A stretch of DNA of 64,000 nucleotides from assembly GCA_001599815.1 (NCBI GenBank), contig BCIA01000005.1:4596472-4660471 (forward strand). Direction: 5' to 3'. This DNA comes from Furcasterigmium furcatum. Lineage: Eukaryota > Ascomycota > Sordariomycetes > Glomerellales > Plectosphaerellaceae. Position 1 is the first letter of the stretch. Every line of letters starts with the position of its first letter. The notes under the pieces were generated by a model. It had not been told where the DNA came from. It saw nothing but the letters and a program-made list of their open reading frames with translations, and made no database searches. This document shows, in pieces, positions 23,038 to 33,449 of the stretch. Made by a program: the position numbers and the translations under genes.

Positions 23038-24900
23038 TCATTCTGCCAGGTCCCCCACAAACGCCAGCCGGTCCCTCTTGTCGTCGACCACCCTCGCGTA
23101 CTCGAGAAGCAATCTCCACGTGTAGAGCCTCATGTCCTCCCTGCGGAGCGCCGTCTCCGCCCAGGCCTTGCTCTCCTCGGCGATCTGCTGCGCCTGCGCG
23201 TCGTGCCCGTTCAGGAAGTAGTCCATGATCCCGTACACGTCCATGTACGAGTTGTCGAAGGGCACGAAGTGCACCCACGGGATCAGGCGCGAGTCGTGCC
23301 ACTCGGCGTAGATGGTCGACTTGAGGGCGACGCTGGTCGAGAGGAGGAACGCGCGGTACCGGCCGCTGAAGGTCTGGCCGTCCACGTCCGGGAGGAACTT
23401 GTACGTGTACTGCTCCTTCATTTGCACCTCGGGGGCCACGGAGAAGTACGGCTCCGCCCAGTGGCAGTTCCGGAGACGGCGGTGGCCGTACCACCAGTGA
23501 TCCTCGAAGTCTGGCGGATCGCACAGGATGTCGGTGAAGCCGACGTCCGCCCACTTCGACACCCATTTGCCGAGGTTGCCTTCCTTCTGCACGGCAAGAC
23601 CGTAGGTGTCAGACGGGAGAAGCTCGAAGGTCTTGGATAAAGAGGTGTCGCCGCCCTGCACCGCGGTCAGGGTCGTGGCGTTGAGCATCTGGATGAATCG
23701 GTGTCGATGAATATGCCACCAATTGTGCGGCTTGTTTCGGGCGCCGGACGAGACACCCCGCCAGACCATTTTGTTCTTCTTCCTAGTCCAGCTGTTGCCG
23801 CGGGAGGTGCCGCCGCTGTACTGGATGCGCTCGTCGTCCAGGTACACCGCTCCCGGGATCAGCATCTCGTTGTTCGTCGTGAGCTTGCACTCCCCGAAGA
23901 GAGGCAGGTACTCCGTCGTGACGGCGGCGCTGACGGGCTCGGTGAAGGTGCCGTGCATGGAGCGCAGGTGCGGCTGGGTGCACACGTCCTGGGAGGCTGT
24001 GAAGTTCTGGACGAAGCCCTCGTACATGTATGGCATGGTCTCGTGCGGGTACGTGGCGGGCTCCTTGAGTGTCTCCATGGCCTTGGTATCCCGCGACGGG
24101 CTGCCGGGAGGGCAGGCGGCGGCGACAAAGTTCCACATCTTGGTGACTTGGTCGCGAATCCATTTCGGCTCGTACCGCTCAAGTTTTCCCTCGTCCACGT
24201 CCTTGAGCCCGCTGTACTCGGAGACGGCCTCCTCCCGCGGGAAGACCGAGCGCTTCTTTGTTTCGGTGGCAACGTATTCGTTCACCTTCTCCCAGGGGGC
24301 CATGACCCGCGACTCGTCCATGGTGTTGACCGCCATGTCGAGGTCCGGCAGGTGAGGCATCATCTCGCCAACGAGCTTGGCCCACTGCCGCACACGGTAC
24401 GGCGGTTCCTCGTCGTCGGAGTCCATTGTGACCTTCCCGTCACGGACTCTGATGACCTGTGGCTGCTTGTGCGTCTTGCGGCGCATCTCGGCGGGATCGA
24501 GTGCCCAGAGGGGGTTCAGGTCGTGGTATATGCGGTCGAAGAAGTCCTCGACAACCAGTGCCTTGGACTTCTGGGCAGCTGCGAACCAAGCATCGAAGCC
24601 CGGGGGAGGGTGTCGGCCACGTCGCTCGCGGTATTGGGATGCTGCATGCTCGAGGGTCGTGGACTGCTTGTCGAGCAGCGACTTGAATTGCAGTCGCGCA
24701 TCTCGAATTAGATCGTCGATCGGGTGGGAGTCGTTGTGTTCGGATGGTCCTTGGAGGGAGAGGGAGCTGTCGCTTCCGGGGTTCAGGGTCTTCATGTAGC
24801 TCGCATCGTGAAAGATGAATAGCGAGCCGAGGAAGATGATCGTGAAGACGAGGGCGGGCAGGACGCGCCTCGGATTAGGCAGAGTAAATAGGCGAGACAT
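23038..24900 (-). CDS. GT90 (CAP10-type) glycosyltransferase, type II membrane protein
   Basis: 620 residues in one exon. N-terminal signal anchor (VLPALVFTIIFLGSLFIF) after a short basic tail points to a Golgi type II membrane protein. The C half carries the CAP10 domain: MVWRGVSSGARNKPHNWWHI, HRHRFIQMLN, then KFLPDVDGQTFSGRYRAFL, LLSTSVALKSTIYAEWHDSR and LIPWVHFVPFDNSY. This series is typical of GT90 enzymes, which include fungal beta-xylosyltransferases for capsule or wall glycans and animal O-glucosyltransferases. The stretch before it is a charged linker with weak conservation. The enzyme likely adds xylose or glucose to secreted glycans in the Golgi; donor and acceptor are not determined by the sequence. 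It is convergent with the ICMT-like gene (158 bp apart). Confidence 0.88.
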   Translation of the reverse strand: MSRLFTLPNPRRVLPALVFTIIFLGSLFIFHDASYMKTLNPGSDSSLSLQGPSEHNDSHPIDDLIRDARLQFKSLLDKQSTTLEHAASQYRERRGRHPPPGFDAWFAAAQKSKALVVEDFFDRIYHDLNPLWALDPAEMRRKTHKQPQVIRVRDGKVTMDSDDEEPPYRVRQWAKLVGEMMPHLPDLDMAVNTMDESRVMAPWEKVNEYVATETKKRSVFPREEAVSEYSGLKDVDEGKLERYEPKWIRDQVTKMWNFVAAACPPGSPSRDTKAMETLKEPATYPHETMPYMYEGFVQNFTASQDVCTQPHLRSMHGTFTEPVSAAVTTEYLPLFGECKLTTNNEMLIPGAVYLDDERIQYSGGTSRGNSWTRKKNKMVWRGVSSGARNKPHNWWHIHRHRFIQMLNATTLTAVQGGDTSLSKTFELLPSDTYGLAVQKEGNLGKWVSKWADVGFTDILCDPPDFEDHWWYGHRRLRNCHWAEPYFSVAPEVQMKEQYTYKFLPDVDGQTFSGRYRAFLLSTSVALKSTIYAEWHDSRLIPWVHFVPFDNSYMDVYGIMDYFLNGHDAQAQQIAEESKAWAETALRREDMRLYTWRLLLEYARVVDDKRDRLAFVGDLAE

Positions 24901-25916
24901 CGCGGGGTCGTTGCTTCGTCAGAACCGTCATGGCGCGGTCATTATCTGTGTGTTGGAAACATGGCGATGCGACGGAGCAGAGGGAGGTAGGATTCGAGAG
25001 GGAGTCGATGCCTGGGATTGAGACAAGGGTAGTGCCTGTGACGGCGATGAATTCCGGCCCGTGAACCTTGGCGGGGCCCCCGGAGTGCTGGCAAGTGGCA
25101 CCATCCGGCCCCTTTCCCCATCCGGAGGTGAGACTCTGGCAAGTGATGCATGCGGTCGAACTCAATTTGCCTACCCGACTATCCAGATTCCAATTCAAAT
25201 ATCCTGATGCGGTGATGAAAGTCGGAATTTTTCTTGCTACGGCCCTGGGGGTTCGCATTGGCCAGCCAGGTCTTGTCAATAGAGGAGTTCTGCTCGTTGT
25301 GCCATGCAACTCAACCATCCTATGCCGATGAGCGAACTTGAACAATCCTGCAACCACTTGGCCTTCCTTAAAATACTACAAGTCGACTTGCGGTCTTTAG
25401 AATTTTTCTAAGTTCAGCAAGCACTTACGTCGATTTACTGAAGCAAAGAGAGTTCATCTTGATCATCCGAGGCTCAGGCGGCCGCACTCATGCTGGGTCC
25501 TATTTTCATCGACCAGTTGCGGGTGATATGTCCTTTTCTTGATACACTGACAGGCTGTCGGATAAGAACCTTCATGGGCGCCATGCTGAGTTGGCAAAGC
25601 ATCGCTCCGTTGCCAGGAATGAGTAGAGAGCCGATGCTGAGCGTGAGTTGTCATGTCACAGGAATTCAATAATGCCGGTGAGCACCTCCCACTGAAAGAT
25701 GCAGCCCCAGTAAGGTGATGATTATAATTAGAAGTTATCCCATCCTCCCTCCCAGATGTCCATTACCTTATGCCCATTCGCCGGCCATTCATGAGCATCA
25801 AAATCCGTGTACAGCCAGCCACCCCCTAACCGAAACGCCATGGTATAATTACACCTCGTCAAATCCGGGTATCCGTCTGATGGTCTTGATAGCAAGTCTT
25901 TTCGCAAGGTTCTGGT
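24901..25916. other. Intergenic, AT-richer
   Basis: 1.0 kb between two minus-strand genes. The part 25310-25450 is AT-rich, and 25700-25916 is likely the 3' UTR of the GPI-type protein. No frame has coding character. Confidence 0.4.
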
Positions 25917-26486
25917 CTAAAGGGCGGCGATGGCCATGGCAACACCGACGACAAGCCCGGCGGGACCCAGCCGGTTGTTCGTCGAAGCGCCCGTCGGCGA
26001 TGCGCCAGGTGGTGTAGTGACGGGGCCGTTTGGTCCAGGGGGCTTAGGCGTCGGCTCGGTTGCGGTGAGAAGAACAGTCTTGGTGGTGTCCACGGCGGCT
26101 GGGGTCGACTGGACGTTTGAAGAGTCGTCTTTGGTTGGTTTCTCGCTCGTTGTTGACGAATCGTCATCATCATCGTCGTCGCCGTCGTCGTCGCCGCTTG
26201 GACCAGTTGGCCTGGGGCTTGCAGTTGCCGACTCATCGTCGTCGTCGTCGCCGTCGTTGGTGGTGGCAACTTGTTTGCTTAGTTCGAGGAACTCGCCCGG
26301 CCCGGGAGCACAAATCTCCAATGTGTCCGGGACGTAGTACACTCGAGACTCAATCGTGGTCTGGGGCGTGACATAGGTCGTCGTGGACCATGTGCAACCG
26401 TCGATATCCGGCCTCGCAAGGGCCGTGCTGATCGAGGCGGCCACGAGGAGCAGACGCCCAAGAACCCTGCCGGCTCGGGGGACCAT
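25917..26486 (-). CDS. Asp-rich, probably GPI-anchored cell-wall protein
   Basis: 189 residues, one exon. The N terminus has a signal peptide (RLLLVAASISTALA) and the C terminus ends in a small-residue stretch then a hydrophobic tail (GASTNNRLGPAGLVVGVAMA), the layout of a GPI attachment signal. Between them lie a short Cys-bearing N domain with two visible Cys (DGCTWSTTTYV, LEICAPGPGEF), two runs of seven to eight Asp codons made of GAY triplets, and a Thr/Pro-rich stalk. This is typical of fungal wall-surface proteins of unknown activity; the acidic runs could bind cations. The start at 26486 is the only ATG that gives a signal peptide. Homology to a named family is not recognised. Confidence 0.75.
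   Translation of the reverse strand: MVPRAGRVLGRLLLVAASISTALARPDIDGCTWSTTTYVTPQTTIESRVYYVPDTLEICAPGPGEFLELSKQVATTNDGDDDDDESATASPRPTGPSGDDDGDDDDDDDSSTTSEKPTKDDSSNVQSTPAAVDTTKTVLLTATEPTPKPPGPNGPVTTPPGASPTGASTNNRLGPAGLVVGVAMAIAAL
26158..26260 (-). repeat. Coding trinucleotide (GAY) microsatellite
   Basis: Two runs of Asp codons (plus-strand GTC/ATC triplets) inside the GPI-type protein gene, separated by a short Ser/Pro/Gly linker. Replication slippage could change the length of the acidic tracts. Confidence 0.8.
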
Positions 26487-27168
26487 GGCGGCAGCAGGGG
26501 CGTTCTCTCAGTTGGATGAGCGGAGTGTCCGGTGGCTCGCTCGCTGCCGCGAGAATAGGCGCTTCGTGCTTGCGTGCGTAGGAGTTGTCGACGAGAGAGA
26601 CGCAGCAGCAAGCAGAACCTCGAGAACGTGTGGCCCGGGAATCGCGAGGATCCGGCGCGTTCATAAAGGGTGGTACAGCAACACCGCCCGGCGCGCCGGG
26701 CAATAAAAGGCCCAGCGCCTATTTTTACGCCCGCCGCCAGTCCATTCGTGATGGCTTCAGGTAGCAATGGGCGAGCCATTCGCCTGAGCGTCCGCGCAGG
26801 CCAAGCGAGATGACCTGCCCCTTTCAGCCGTCGACCGGTCCAGGCCCTTCCAGTTCGACGTTCGACAACGGTCGGCCTCCAGCGTGGCGTCGTGGTTAAC
26901 GCCCAATCGGGTCTGGCTCGCCATCCCATTTTCAGGGGTAACGCGGGAGAGTGACCATTCCGGTGGGCGTCTTCCAATGGTCTGTCTCGGCGGCTCGCGC
27001 GTGCCCTGGACACCACCCATACGTAAAAGCCACTGGCCGGACGGCGATGACGCGGAGAGATTTGTTCGTTCGTTCATTCATTCATGTGACAACTATTGCT
27101 GGGAAGAACCCTCGGGAAAAAAGGAGCAGAGTATGAAAAACAGTTCTCAGCTGCCATGTTCGCTCGCC
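26487..27168. other. Intergenic: wall protein promoter and BVMO 3' flank
   Basis: About 680 bp with a GC-rich palindromic patch (CCGGCGCGCCGG) near 26690, inside the probable promoter of the wall protein. No supported gene. Confidence 0.45.
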
Positions 27169-29085
27169 TTACCACGTAACATCGACATGCGCCATGGAAC
27201 CCTCCGCCCTCCACGCCTCCAGGGTCTTAACATAGGCGTTAAGACCCAGAGCGAAAGGAGCGCCGCGTGCTGACTTCATCTGCCCCTCAGGACTCGTGTC
27301 CCTGCCAAGCTGGCCCTCGCTGTTGTTGATCGAGGGGCCGCAAATGCCCGCGCCCGCGAAGTACATCACCCGGGACATGATCACGCCAGCCCAGACCTCC
27401 TCGCCCTCCGCGGTGACCTCAACCACCACTTTGTCCTTTCCGTCTCCCGCGCGCCTGAATGCCTCGGCGATGATGTACGAGGAGTGCTCGGCAAGGATGT
27501 CCTGCACGCGGGAAAAGGTCGATGACGCGCCGACCTGCAGGGGTCCCGTGAGGAACATGTTGGGGAAATCGTGGGTAAGCACGCCGTGGTACGTCGTAGG
27601 CCCCTGCTTATCCCATTTCGCTGACATGAGGAGCCCGTTGCGGCCCCGGATCGACATGTTGGACGTGGAGCTCGGCTCGGCCATGTGGGCGGTCGGCGGG
27701 CGGAATCCCGTGCTGAGGATGAGTACGTCCAGGGGATACTCCTGGCCGTTGGCGACGATTCCGGCTTCTGTGGCACGCTCGGCACCCTTGCCGTCCGTGT
27801 CGATCAGGTGCACGTGTGGCAGGTTGAACGTTGGGAGGTAGTCGTTGTGGAACGTGGGCCGCTTACACCAGGTCGGATACCAGGCCTTGAGGGCCTCCGC
27901 CGTCTTCTTGTCCTTGACGGTTTCCTCCACCCGGAGCCGGAGCCTCTCGGTTCGGACGATGTCCTCTGCCAGGAGGGCGCCGATGTGGTTCGGGATATCC
28001 TCCATGGTGATCGGCTTCTCGTGGTATCCTCCGCAGAGGGCGCGGAACGTTGTGGCTGCCGTCCAGCCGTCTTTGACTATGTCGACGACGCCAGGCTCGC
28101 CCGACATAACGGCGTCCATGTTCTCCGCCCGCCTCCGGTGCCACCCTTTCTCGGCCGTCATGACTTTCCATTCTTCCGGGTCGGTTTCCTTCTGCGGCTT
28201 CTCCTCGACGCTGGACGGTGTCCGTTGAAAGACGTACAACTCCTTCGCCCACTTGGCAACTTCCGGGATGACTTGCACAGCGGTGGCTCCAGTGCCCACG
28301 ACGCCGACGCGCTTGCCTTTGAACTTCTCGAGGTTGGGCTCATCGTGAGTGCCGCCAGACACCGAGTAGTCCCATCGCGCTGTGTGGGTGATCGGGCCGG
28401 CGAACGACTCAAAGTTCTTCGGGACCTTGGGATGGTTGAGGACGCCGTTGGCGAGAACCGTGAACTGAGCCTTCACCTTCATCTTGACGCTCTCCTCGCC
28501 CGGCCCTCGGTCCTCCTCGATGGCAACGATCCACCTCTTTGCCTCGTCGTCCCAGTCGTAGCTCTTGACGGTCGCGCGGAACAGCCCCTTATCCTCGAGA
28601 TCCCATTTCTTGACGAGCAGATTCGCGTACCTGAGGAGTTCCGGCCCGCCAGAATATCGGTGCTTCGGCATGTAGCCCGTCTCCTCCAGCAGGGGCATGT
28701 AAATGTAGCCCTCGGTATCGCAGGTCAGACCGGGGAATCTGTTCCACCACCACGTCCCGCCGTACCCGCCGGCAACATCGACCAGACGGATGTCGGATGC
28801 ACTGAAGCCTTGCTCGATGAGACGGATAGCGTACAGGATTCCACCGTAGCCGGCTCCAAGGATGAGAACCTTGACGTCGTCCCCATCGCGCAGGCAGGGC
28901 GTCTGCGCATTCAGTGCCTTGTGGTCAGCCCAGAGGTCGTGGCCGAGATTGCGAAGCCGCTCGGAGGCGGCAGATGTCAGCTCTTCGTATTGGTCGAGAC
29001 CATCCTCTCGAAGGCGCTTCGCATTTTCCTCCGCATACTTTGCGCTGATGGCGGCAAGGTCCGCAGTGACGGATGCGTCGCCCAT
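27169..29085 (-). CDS. Flavin-containing Baeyer-Villiger monooxygenase
   Basis: 638 residues in a single exon from ATG 29085; upstream in-frame codons lack an ATG. First Rossmann motif GAGYGG at residues 77-82 (FAD), the WWWNRFPGLTCDTEGYIY segment typical of BVMOs, the family fingerprint FAGPITHTARW at 228-238 (F-x-G-x-x-x-H-x-x-x-W) and a second Rossmann motif VGVVGTGATA at about 260-269 (NADPH). The first 70 residues form a helical N extension. Such enzymes insert oxygen next to a ketone to make an ester or lactone, using NADPH and O2. Fungal relatives work in secondary metabolism or ketone degradation. It lies head-to-head with a cyclase-family gene across 1.4 kb. Substrate unknown; family assignment firm. 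Confidence 0.93.
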   Translation of the reverse strand: MGDASVTADLAAISAKYAEENAKRLREDGLDQYEELTSAASERLRNLGHDLWADHKALNAQTPCLRDGDDVKVLILGAGYGGILYAIRLIEQGFSASDIRLVDVAGGYGGTWWWNRFPGLTCDTEGYIYMPLLEETGYMPKHRYSGGPELLRYANLLVKKWDLEDKGLFRATVKSYDWDDEAKRWIVAIEEDRGPGEESVKMKVKAQFTVLANGVLNHPKVPKNFESFAGPITHTARWDYSVSGGTHDEPNLEKFKGKRVGVVGTGATAVQVIPEVAKWAKELYVFQRTPSSVEEKPQKETDPEEWKVMTAEKGWHRRRAENMDAVMSGEPGVVDIVKDGWTAATTFRALCGGYHEKPITMEDIPNHIGALLAEDIVRTERLRLRVEETVKDKKTAEALKAWYPTWCKRPTFHNDYLPTFNLPHVHLIDTDGKGAERATEAGIVANGQEYPLDVLILSTGFRPPTAHMAEPSSTSNMSIRGRNGLLMSAKWDKQGPTTYHGVLTHDFPNMFLTGPLQVGASSTFSRVQDILAEHSSYIIAEAFRRAGDGKDKVVVEVTAEGEEVWAGVIMSRVMYFAGAGICGPSINNSEGQLGRDTSPEGQMKSARGAPFALGLNAYVKTLEAWRAEGSMAHVDVTW

Positions 29086-29237
29086 GATGTACTGGACTCG
29101 ATGAGTATTGGCTGGCCGGCTGACAGGGTGTAGTGAACGGTACAAACAGAACCGGAGGCCAAATACCAGTAGCCTAGCAGTAATTAGCTATGTTCCAGCT
29201 GCTGAGGACAACGCCACCTCGAGTGTGGGCGGGCGTT

Positions 29238-29245
29238 CTTATATC
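29238..29245 (-). promoter_or_regulatory. TATA-like box of the BVMO gene
   Basis: GATATAAG on the minus strand about 155 bp upstream of the BVMO start. Confidence 0.35.
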
Positions 29246-30294
29246 AGGCACGTTTGGCCCATGTACAGTATTTCAGTTCTTTTGCATATGCCTTTATCAC
29301 TACCCCCGTAAATCCCTCGACGTCGAGTGCCATGGGGGCGGGGTCCTCTCAAGGGACGGAGAACCGCTAGAACCCGAGTTGGTTTGGCGGAGTCTTGTCC
29401 CTGTCAACGCTTGGTGAAGATTAGGCTTGGCCGCCTACGGGCCGTTTGTGGCGTCTCGGGCCCTTGATCACGACCGAGGTGTGTTCATGGCGTCAGGATG
29501 CGACGCGAGGTACAGGCTGAACCCCCGCTAGAACTGGCCAAAGTGCATCTAGTGTGGTGGTATCGGAGTCCAGCTTCCCACTTCGATCCTCCGGCTTGTA
29601 GATCTTCGACCTGAGCGGGGGAGATGCCTCCATGGTGGCACCTTGAAACATGATGCCGGTGAGCATTTTTAGAATCAGAATCCGATTCCGAAGTCCTCGC
29701 ATTCGTATTCGAGTTCCCCAGAGTGTCGCATCGTGCTTCATGCCGGGTGCACAAGCGAAGGTCATCTGCTCGCGCTTCACCACGAGAACCTCCACACAAC
29801 TGACGCCAAGCCGCACAGACAGGCATTCTGCCGACTTGTGCGAAGGGGTGCATCGTACGGCATCGCCCAATGACACGGGGCTGAAGATCGATGACTGCGA
29901 TTGCGGGGAGCTGTGCGCCTGGGTTGGACGTAGGGACAGGGTCGGTCCTCGAAAGGCGTCAAACCACCAGTTCAGCCAGCCTCTTACTACGAGTATGCAG
30001 CAGAAATTGACGGCAGGTTCATATCATTCCATTCGAGGAAAACACTCCAGGACACTCGGAGTCAAATGGGAGTCCTGAACATCAACAGCAGTCAGATTCT
30101 TGACTTCGCAAACTGGGCGGTTGGCGATCCTGTGTGACCCCCGCCCAAGCCCCGCAGTCATCCCTGTCTCGCTTCGGCATATCTGTTGCCCTGTGAGGGG
30201 CATCGATCATGGGGGCAGGCAAGCAGGCTTCGACGTCGTCGGACTTTATTGGAGCCCGAGAAAGGCGGGAATGCGACTTTGGTTGCACAGAGAA

Positions 30295-30300
30295 TATAAG
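30295..30300 (+). promoter_or_regulatory. TATA-like element of the cyclase-family gene
   Basis: TATAAG about 215 bp upstream of the cyclase-family start codon; the long spacing implies a 5' UTR near 180 nt if it is used. Confidence 0.3.
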
Positions 30301-30514
30301 GAGCGGCTGAATGGATACTACCCACACATGCGGGCTTCCTTCGTTTCGTCTGAGGGGTCTTCAGAGCCTATTGGCGCCGACTGTCTCGGGAGTTCTGTCG
30401 TCCGCGTATCAATGGCGGCGGGGCCAAGCGAACATAAGTATGGATGTAGGACGTTCTCCGAGTCTAAGGTTACGAGACCTGGAAGGTCAGCTTAACTCAT
30501 GCAAACCCTTCAAA

Positions 30515-31602
30515 ATGGACGTCCCTTCCTTCGATGAACTCCCGCCGGTCCAAGGCATGCCCCCGGGCTGTGCCTGGGGGGTCTTTGACAGAGACGGGAC
30601 GAAGGATGTCTTGGGAACGATCAACCACCTAACTCAGGCCGTGAGAAAGGCCGCAACGGCTGAGGCCAAGGACGGGGTGTCGATTTCTCTCAAGTATGTT
30701 GCTGCTCCTTCCCCCTCTTGTGTGGTCCCGGAGGGTAGGCTAAAAGAAGAGCAGCGCACCGATCAATGCCCTCGACCACCTCCCAATTCCAGGGCGCCGA
30801 AAGCTTGGCCACGATGCCTTTCCTGTCGAGCATGGTGGCCTGGGATGGGATGAGAACCTGACCTTCAACACTCAGGCCAGCAGCCAGTGGGATTCCTTGT
30901 GTCACTGGCAGCACCAGCCGTCGGGTTTGGCCTACAATGGCTTCAAGCCAACGAAGGAGAAGTTCTCTGGAGATGACGCCGACAGCACCCTCCCGACCCT
31001 CGAGCATTGGCACGCGCATGGTGGCCTGGTTGCCCGCGGGGTGCTGATCGACTTCAAAACCTGGGCAGACGATCAGGGCATTGAATTCCATCCGTACGAC
31101 GGCTACAGCATTACGACCGAGCAGATCGAGGCTGTGGCCGCTCATCAGGGTGTCGAGTTCCGGCCAGGAGACGTCTTCATCTTGAGACTCGGGGTGCCGA
31201 AGGTCCTCGCTGCGCCGTTGGAGACTCTGTTTCCCTACATGGCGAGCAGGAAAGTCTCCGGCGTTGAATCCAGCGTGAAGTCGGCCAAGTGGTTCTGGGA
31301 TCACAAGTTTGCAGCTGTCGCTTCGGATACGAACGCATTCGAGACAGTCGATGCCAATGCTGAAAAGCTGAACCTCGGTAAGCCCCTGGATGAGCTTTAT
31401 GCTGGGTGCTTAAGCTGACCTATTAGTACTGCATGAACATTTCCTGGGTTTGTTCGGCCTGCCCATCGGGGAACTCTGGGACTTGGACAAGCTGGCAGAG
31501 CATGCCAAGTCGTCCGGTCGGTATACCTTTATGCTGACTTCCGCGCCTTTGAACGTGCCTCACCTCGTGGGATCGCCGCCGAATGCACTGGCCATATTTT
31601 AA
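30515..31602 (+). CDS. Cyclase-family (kynurenine formamidase-like) hydrolase
   Basis: Three exons, 30515-30693, 30755-31377, 31427-31602; 325 residues. The start DVPSFDELPPVQGMPPGCAW and VFDRDGTKDVLGTINHLT are characteristic of the fungal branch of the putative cyclase family (Pfam PF04199), as are QWDSLCHWQHQPSGLAYNG and the C-terminal HEHFLGLFGLPIGELWDLD. Bacterial kynurenine formamidases of this fold bind zinc through an H-x-G-T-H-x-D-x-P-x-H motif; here the corresponding area reads QWDSLCHW, so the metal site is at least altered, as in other fungal members. Introns have GT-AG borders and the joins are in frame. Likely a cytosolic hydrolase of an unknown amide, ester or lactone. Placed head-to-head with a BVMO that could make esters or lactones, which fits a shared pathway, by inference. 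Confidence 0.85.
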
Positions 31603-31886
31603 GGGGCAGTTGGAAGCATGGTCGTGTACTGGTGGTCCTTGGCAGGAGAACGCTCGTGCTTTGGCTGGAAAGGAGGAGGATGATTCACGGGCTTGTGGAA
31701 GTTGAGGATTTCTAGTAACAAATTGTATATGTGCATTGAAAGTGTTCAATATGTAACGAGTGCAACATTTTCTTTCCATCAAGGAAGCTGTCATGCCCTC
31801 TTCAGAAAATAACACGACTGTGCCGTCTTTTGTCCATTCATGAAGCCTGAAGCCAGCGTCTACTTCCAGCCGCCTGTTCTCATGAC

Positions 31887-33449
31887 TTACAGGCCGCCAA
31901 CATCGTGAGTAGAGCCAATGGGTCCGAAGCGGACGTTGGACCACACAACGTGGGCATCGGGGTGGTTGGCGATGACATCGGCGGGCACTCCGGAGTCCTG
32001 GGGGCACGCGCCGCGAGCCGCGCCGGGGAGACCCTCCTTCTCAGGGGGGTAGATGGAGTCCAGCCACAGCATGTTGGCGTAGTGCTTCTCGGGTTAGCGA
32101 TGGCGGTTTCGGTTGGAGGATTCGCAGACTTACATCAGCCCAGATAGACATGACCAGGACCATGGGCAAGGCGAGAGCCTCGTTCAGAGCAGGGTAGCCT
32201 CCAATCTCGGCCTGGCGGTCGCGCTCGTCCCAGGCGATGTTGTACGCCTCACAGTACTCGGGGTTGATGGTGTTGGTGGTGTTGGGCACGCCCTCGGAGT
32301 TGGGGACGGGGACCTCGATGACCTCGCCGTTCTGGATGAAGATGTTGTACATCTCTTCGGGGAGGAAGCGGGTGATCACGCTGGTCATGTTTAGCGAAGG
32401 TCCGCCATGTATGGGGTCTCCGGGTACTCACGTGAAGGGCTCGTTGGTGTTGACGGTCTTGTCCTTGCCGTAGAATTCGGGGTTGCCCAGGCGGAACGGG
32501 TTGTAGTCGCATCCGTCGGCGTCGCACAGACCCTGATAGCGGTCTTCCGAGTAGGTGCCGCCGCACTCGATGCCCTCGCCGCAGACGTGGTAGGTGTTGT
32601 CCTCGCAGCCGTGAGGAGTAAGCGCGTACGACCATGCGTTCGACTCCCTAAGTTCAGGTTAGAAGAGTCACACGGATAAGGCTTCGCATGTTCACTCACC
32701 AGACATCAATCTCAGCGCAGCATGCGCCCAGAGCACCAACGCCGGAGGCGGGATCAGTCTCGCTCGGGGTCCAGCCCTCAATGTTGGCCTGGGTCCGCAG
32801 TTAGCATCAAAAAATCTGCCATATTCGAGAGGTGATCACTTGCCCTGCCATCGATAAACTTCAAGTCTCGCGCGCACTGGGAGTCGCAGTATCCAGTACC
32901 GTACTTGGCGCCTGCACCGTTGTTGGGCTCATCGGCCAAGCCACCATCCGCCTTCATGGGCACGAAGTAGAGGGCGCTGTTGAGGCCACACTCGACAGTG
33001 GACAGATCGACGTCGAAGGAGAACTCGTTGTTCAGAAGCGTGAACATCTGATAGGTGCTGTCGTCCTGGAGAAGATAGGTTCGGGAACCAACGTTGGTGC
33101 CGAACTCGTGGTCGGTAACGAACTTCAGGGTGAGGGCATCGCCGCTGGTGGTGATGCCATATGTCGCCTCGTAGTCCTCTCCCTCGAGGGCGCAGTTCTT
33201 GGCGCAGTCCTCTGCTCCGGAGCAGAGGCCGGTCCAGTCGTTGCCGTCGTAGCAGTTCTCGTAACCGCCGACTTCGTGGACCCAGCGCCAGTTGGCGTCA
33301 ACAACAACGGAGCCCTGTACCTCAGTGCAGGTTCCAGACGTGCAGTCGTACCAGGTCAGAGGCGGGTGCGTCTCGGGGGTCTCGGTGCCAGCCTGCTGGG
33401 CGACGGCGGACGCCAGCAGGGAGAGGCCGGTAAGAACAACGTGCTTCAT
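31887..33449 (-). CDS. GH7 cellobiohydrolase / endoglucanase-type glycoside hydrolase
   Basis: Five exons, 33449-32844, 32788-32700, 32647-32432, 32380-32134, 32084-31887; 451 residues. Signal peptide (VVLTGLSLLASAVAQ) then a GH7 catalytic domain: WRWVHEVGGYENCYDGNDW, EFSFDVDLSTVECGLNSALY, CDSQCARDLKFIDGRANIEG, and the catalytic triad region CCAEIDVWES, with nucleophile Glu228, Asp230 and acid/base Glu233. It cleaves beta-1,4 bonds in crystalline cellulose with retention, releasing cellobiose, outside the cell. There is no CBM1 or linker: the protein ends shortly after NMLWLDSIYP, so it is a catalytic-domain-only form. The first intron starts with GC (GCAAGT) rather than GT, and only that choice keeps the frame (GR then ANIEGW). 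Convergent with the cyclase-family gene. Confidence 0.93.

Larger units (their letters stand above)
29086..30514. other. Shared divergent region between BVMO and cyclase-family genes
   Basis: 1.43 kb between two diverging start codons. Contains TATA-like elements on both sides and short imperfect repeats of GAATCCGATTCCGA / CGTATTCGAG type near 29670-29715. No supported coding frame. Confidence 0.5.

Noticed and set aside
27685..29133. 482-codon plus-strand frame
   Set aside because: Antisense shadow of the BVMO gene; no motif, while the minus strand has full BVMO signatures.
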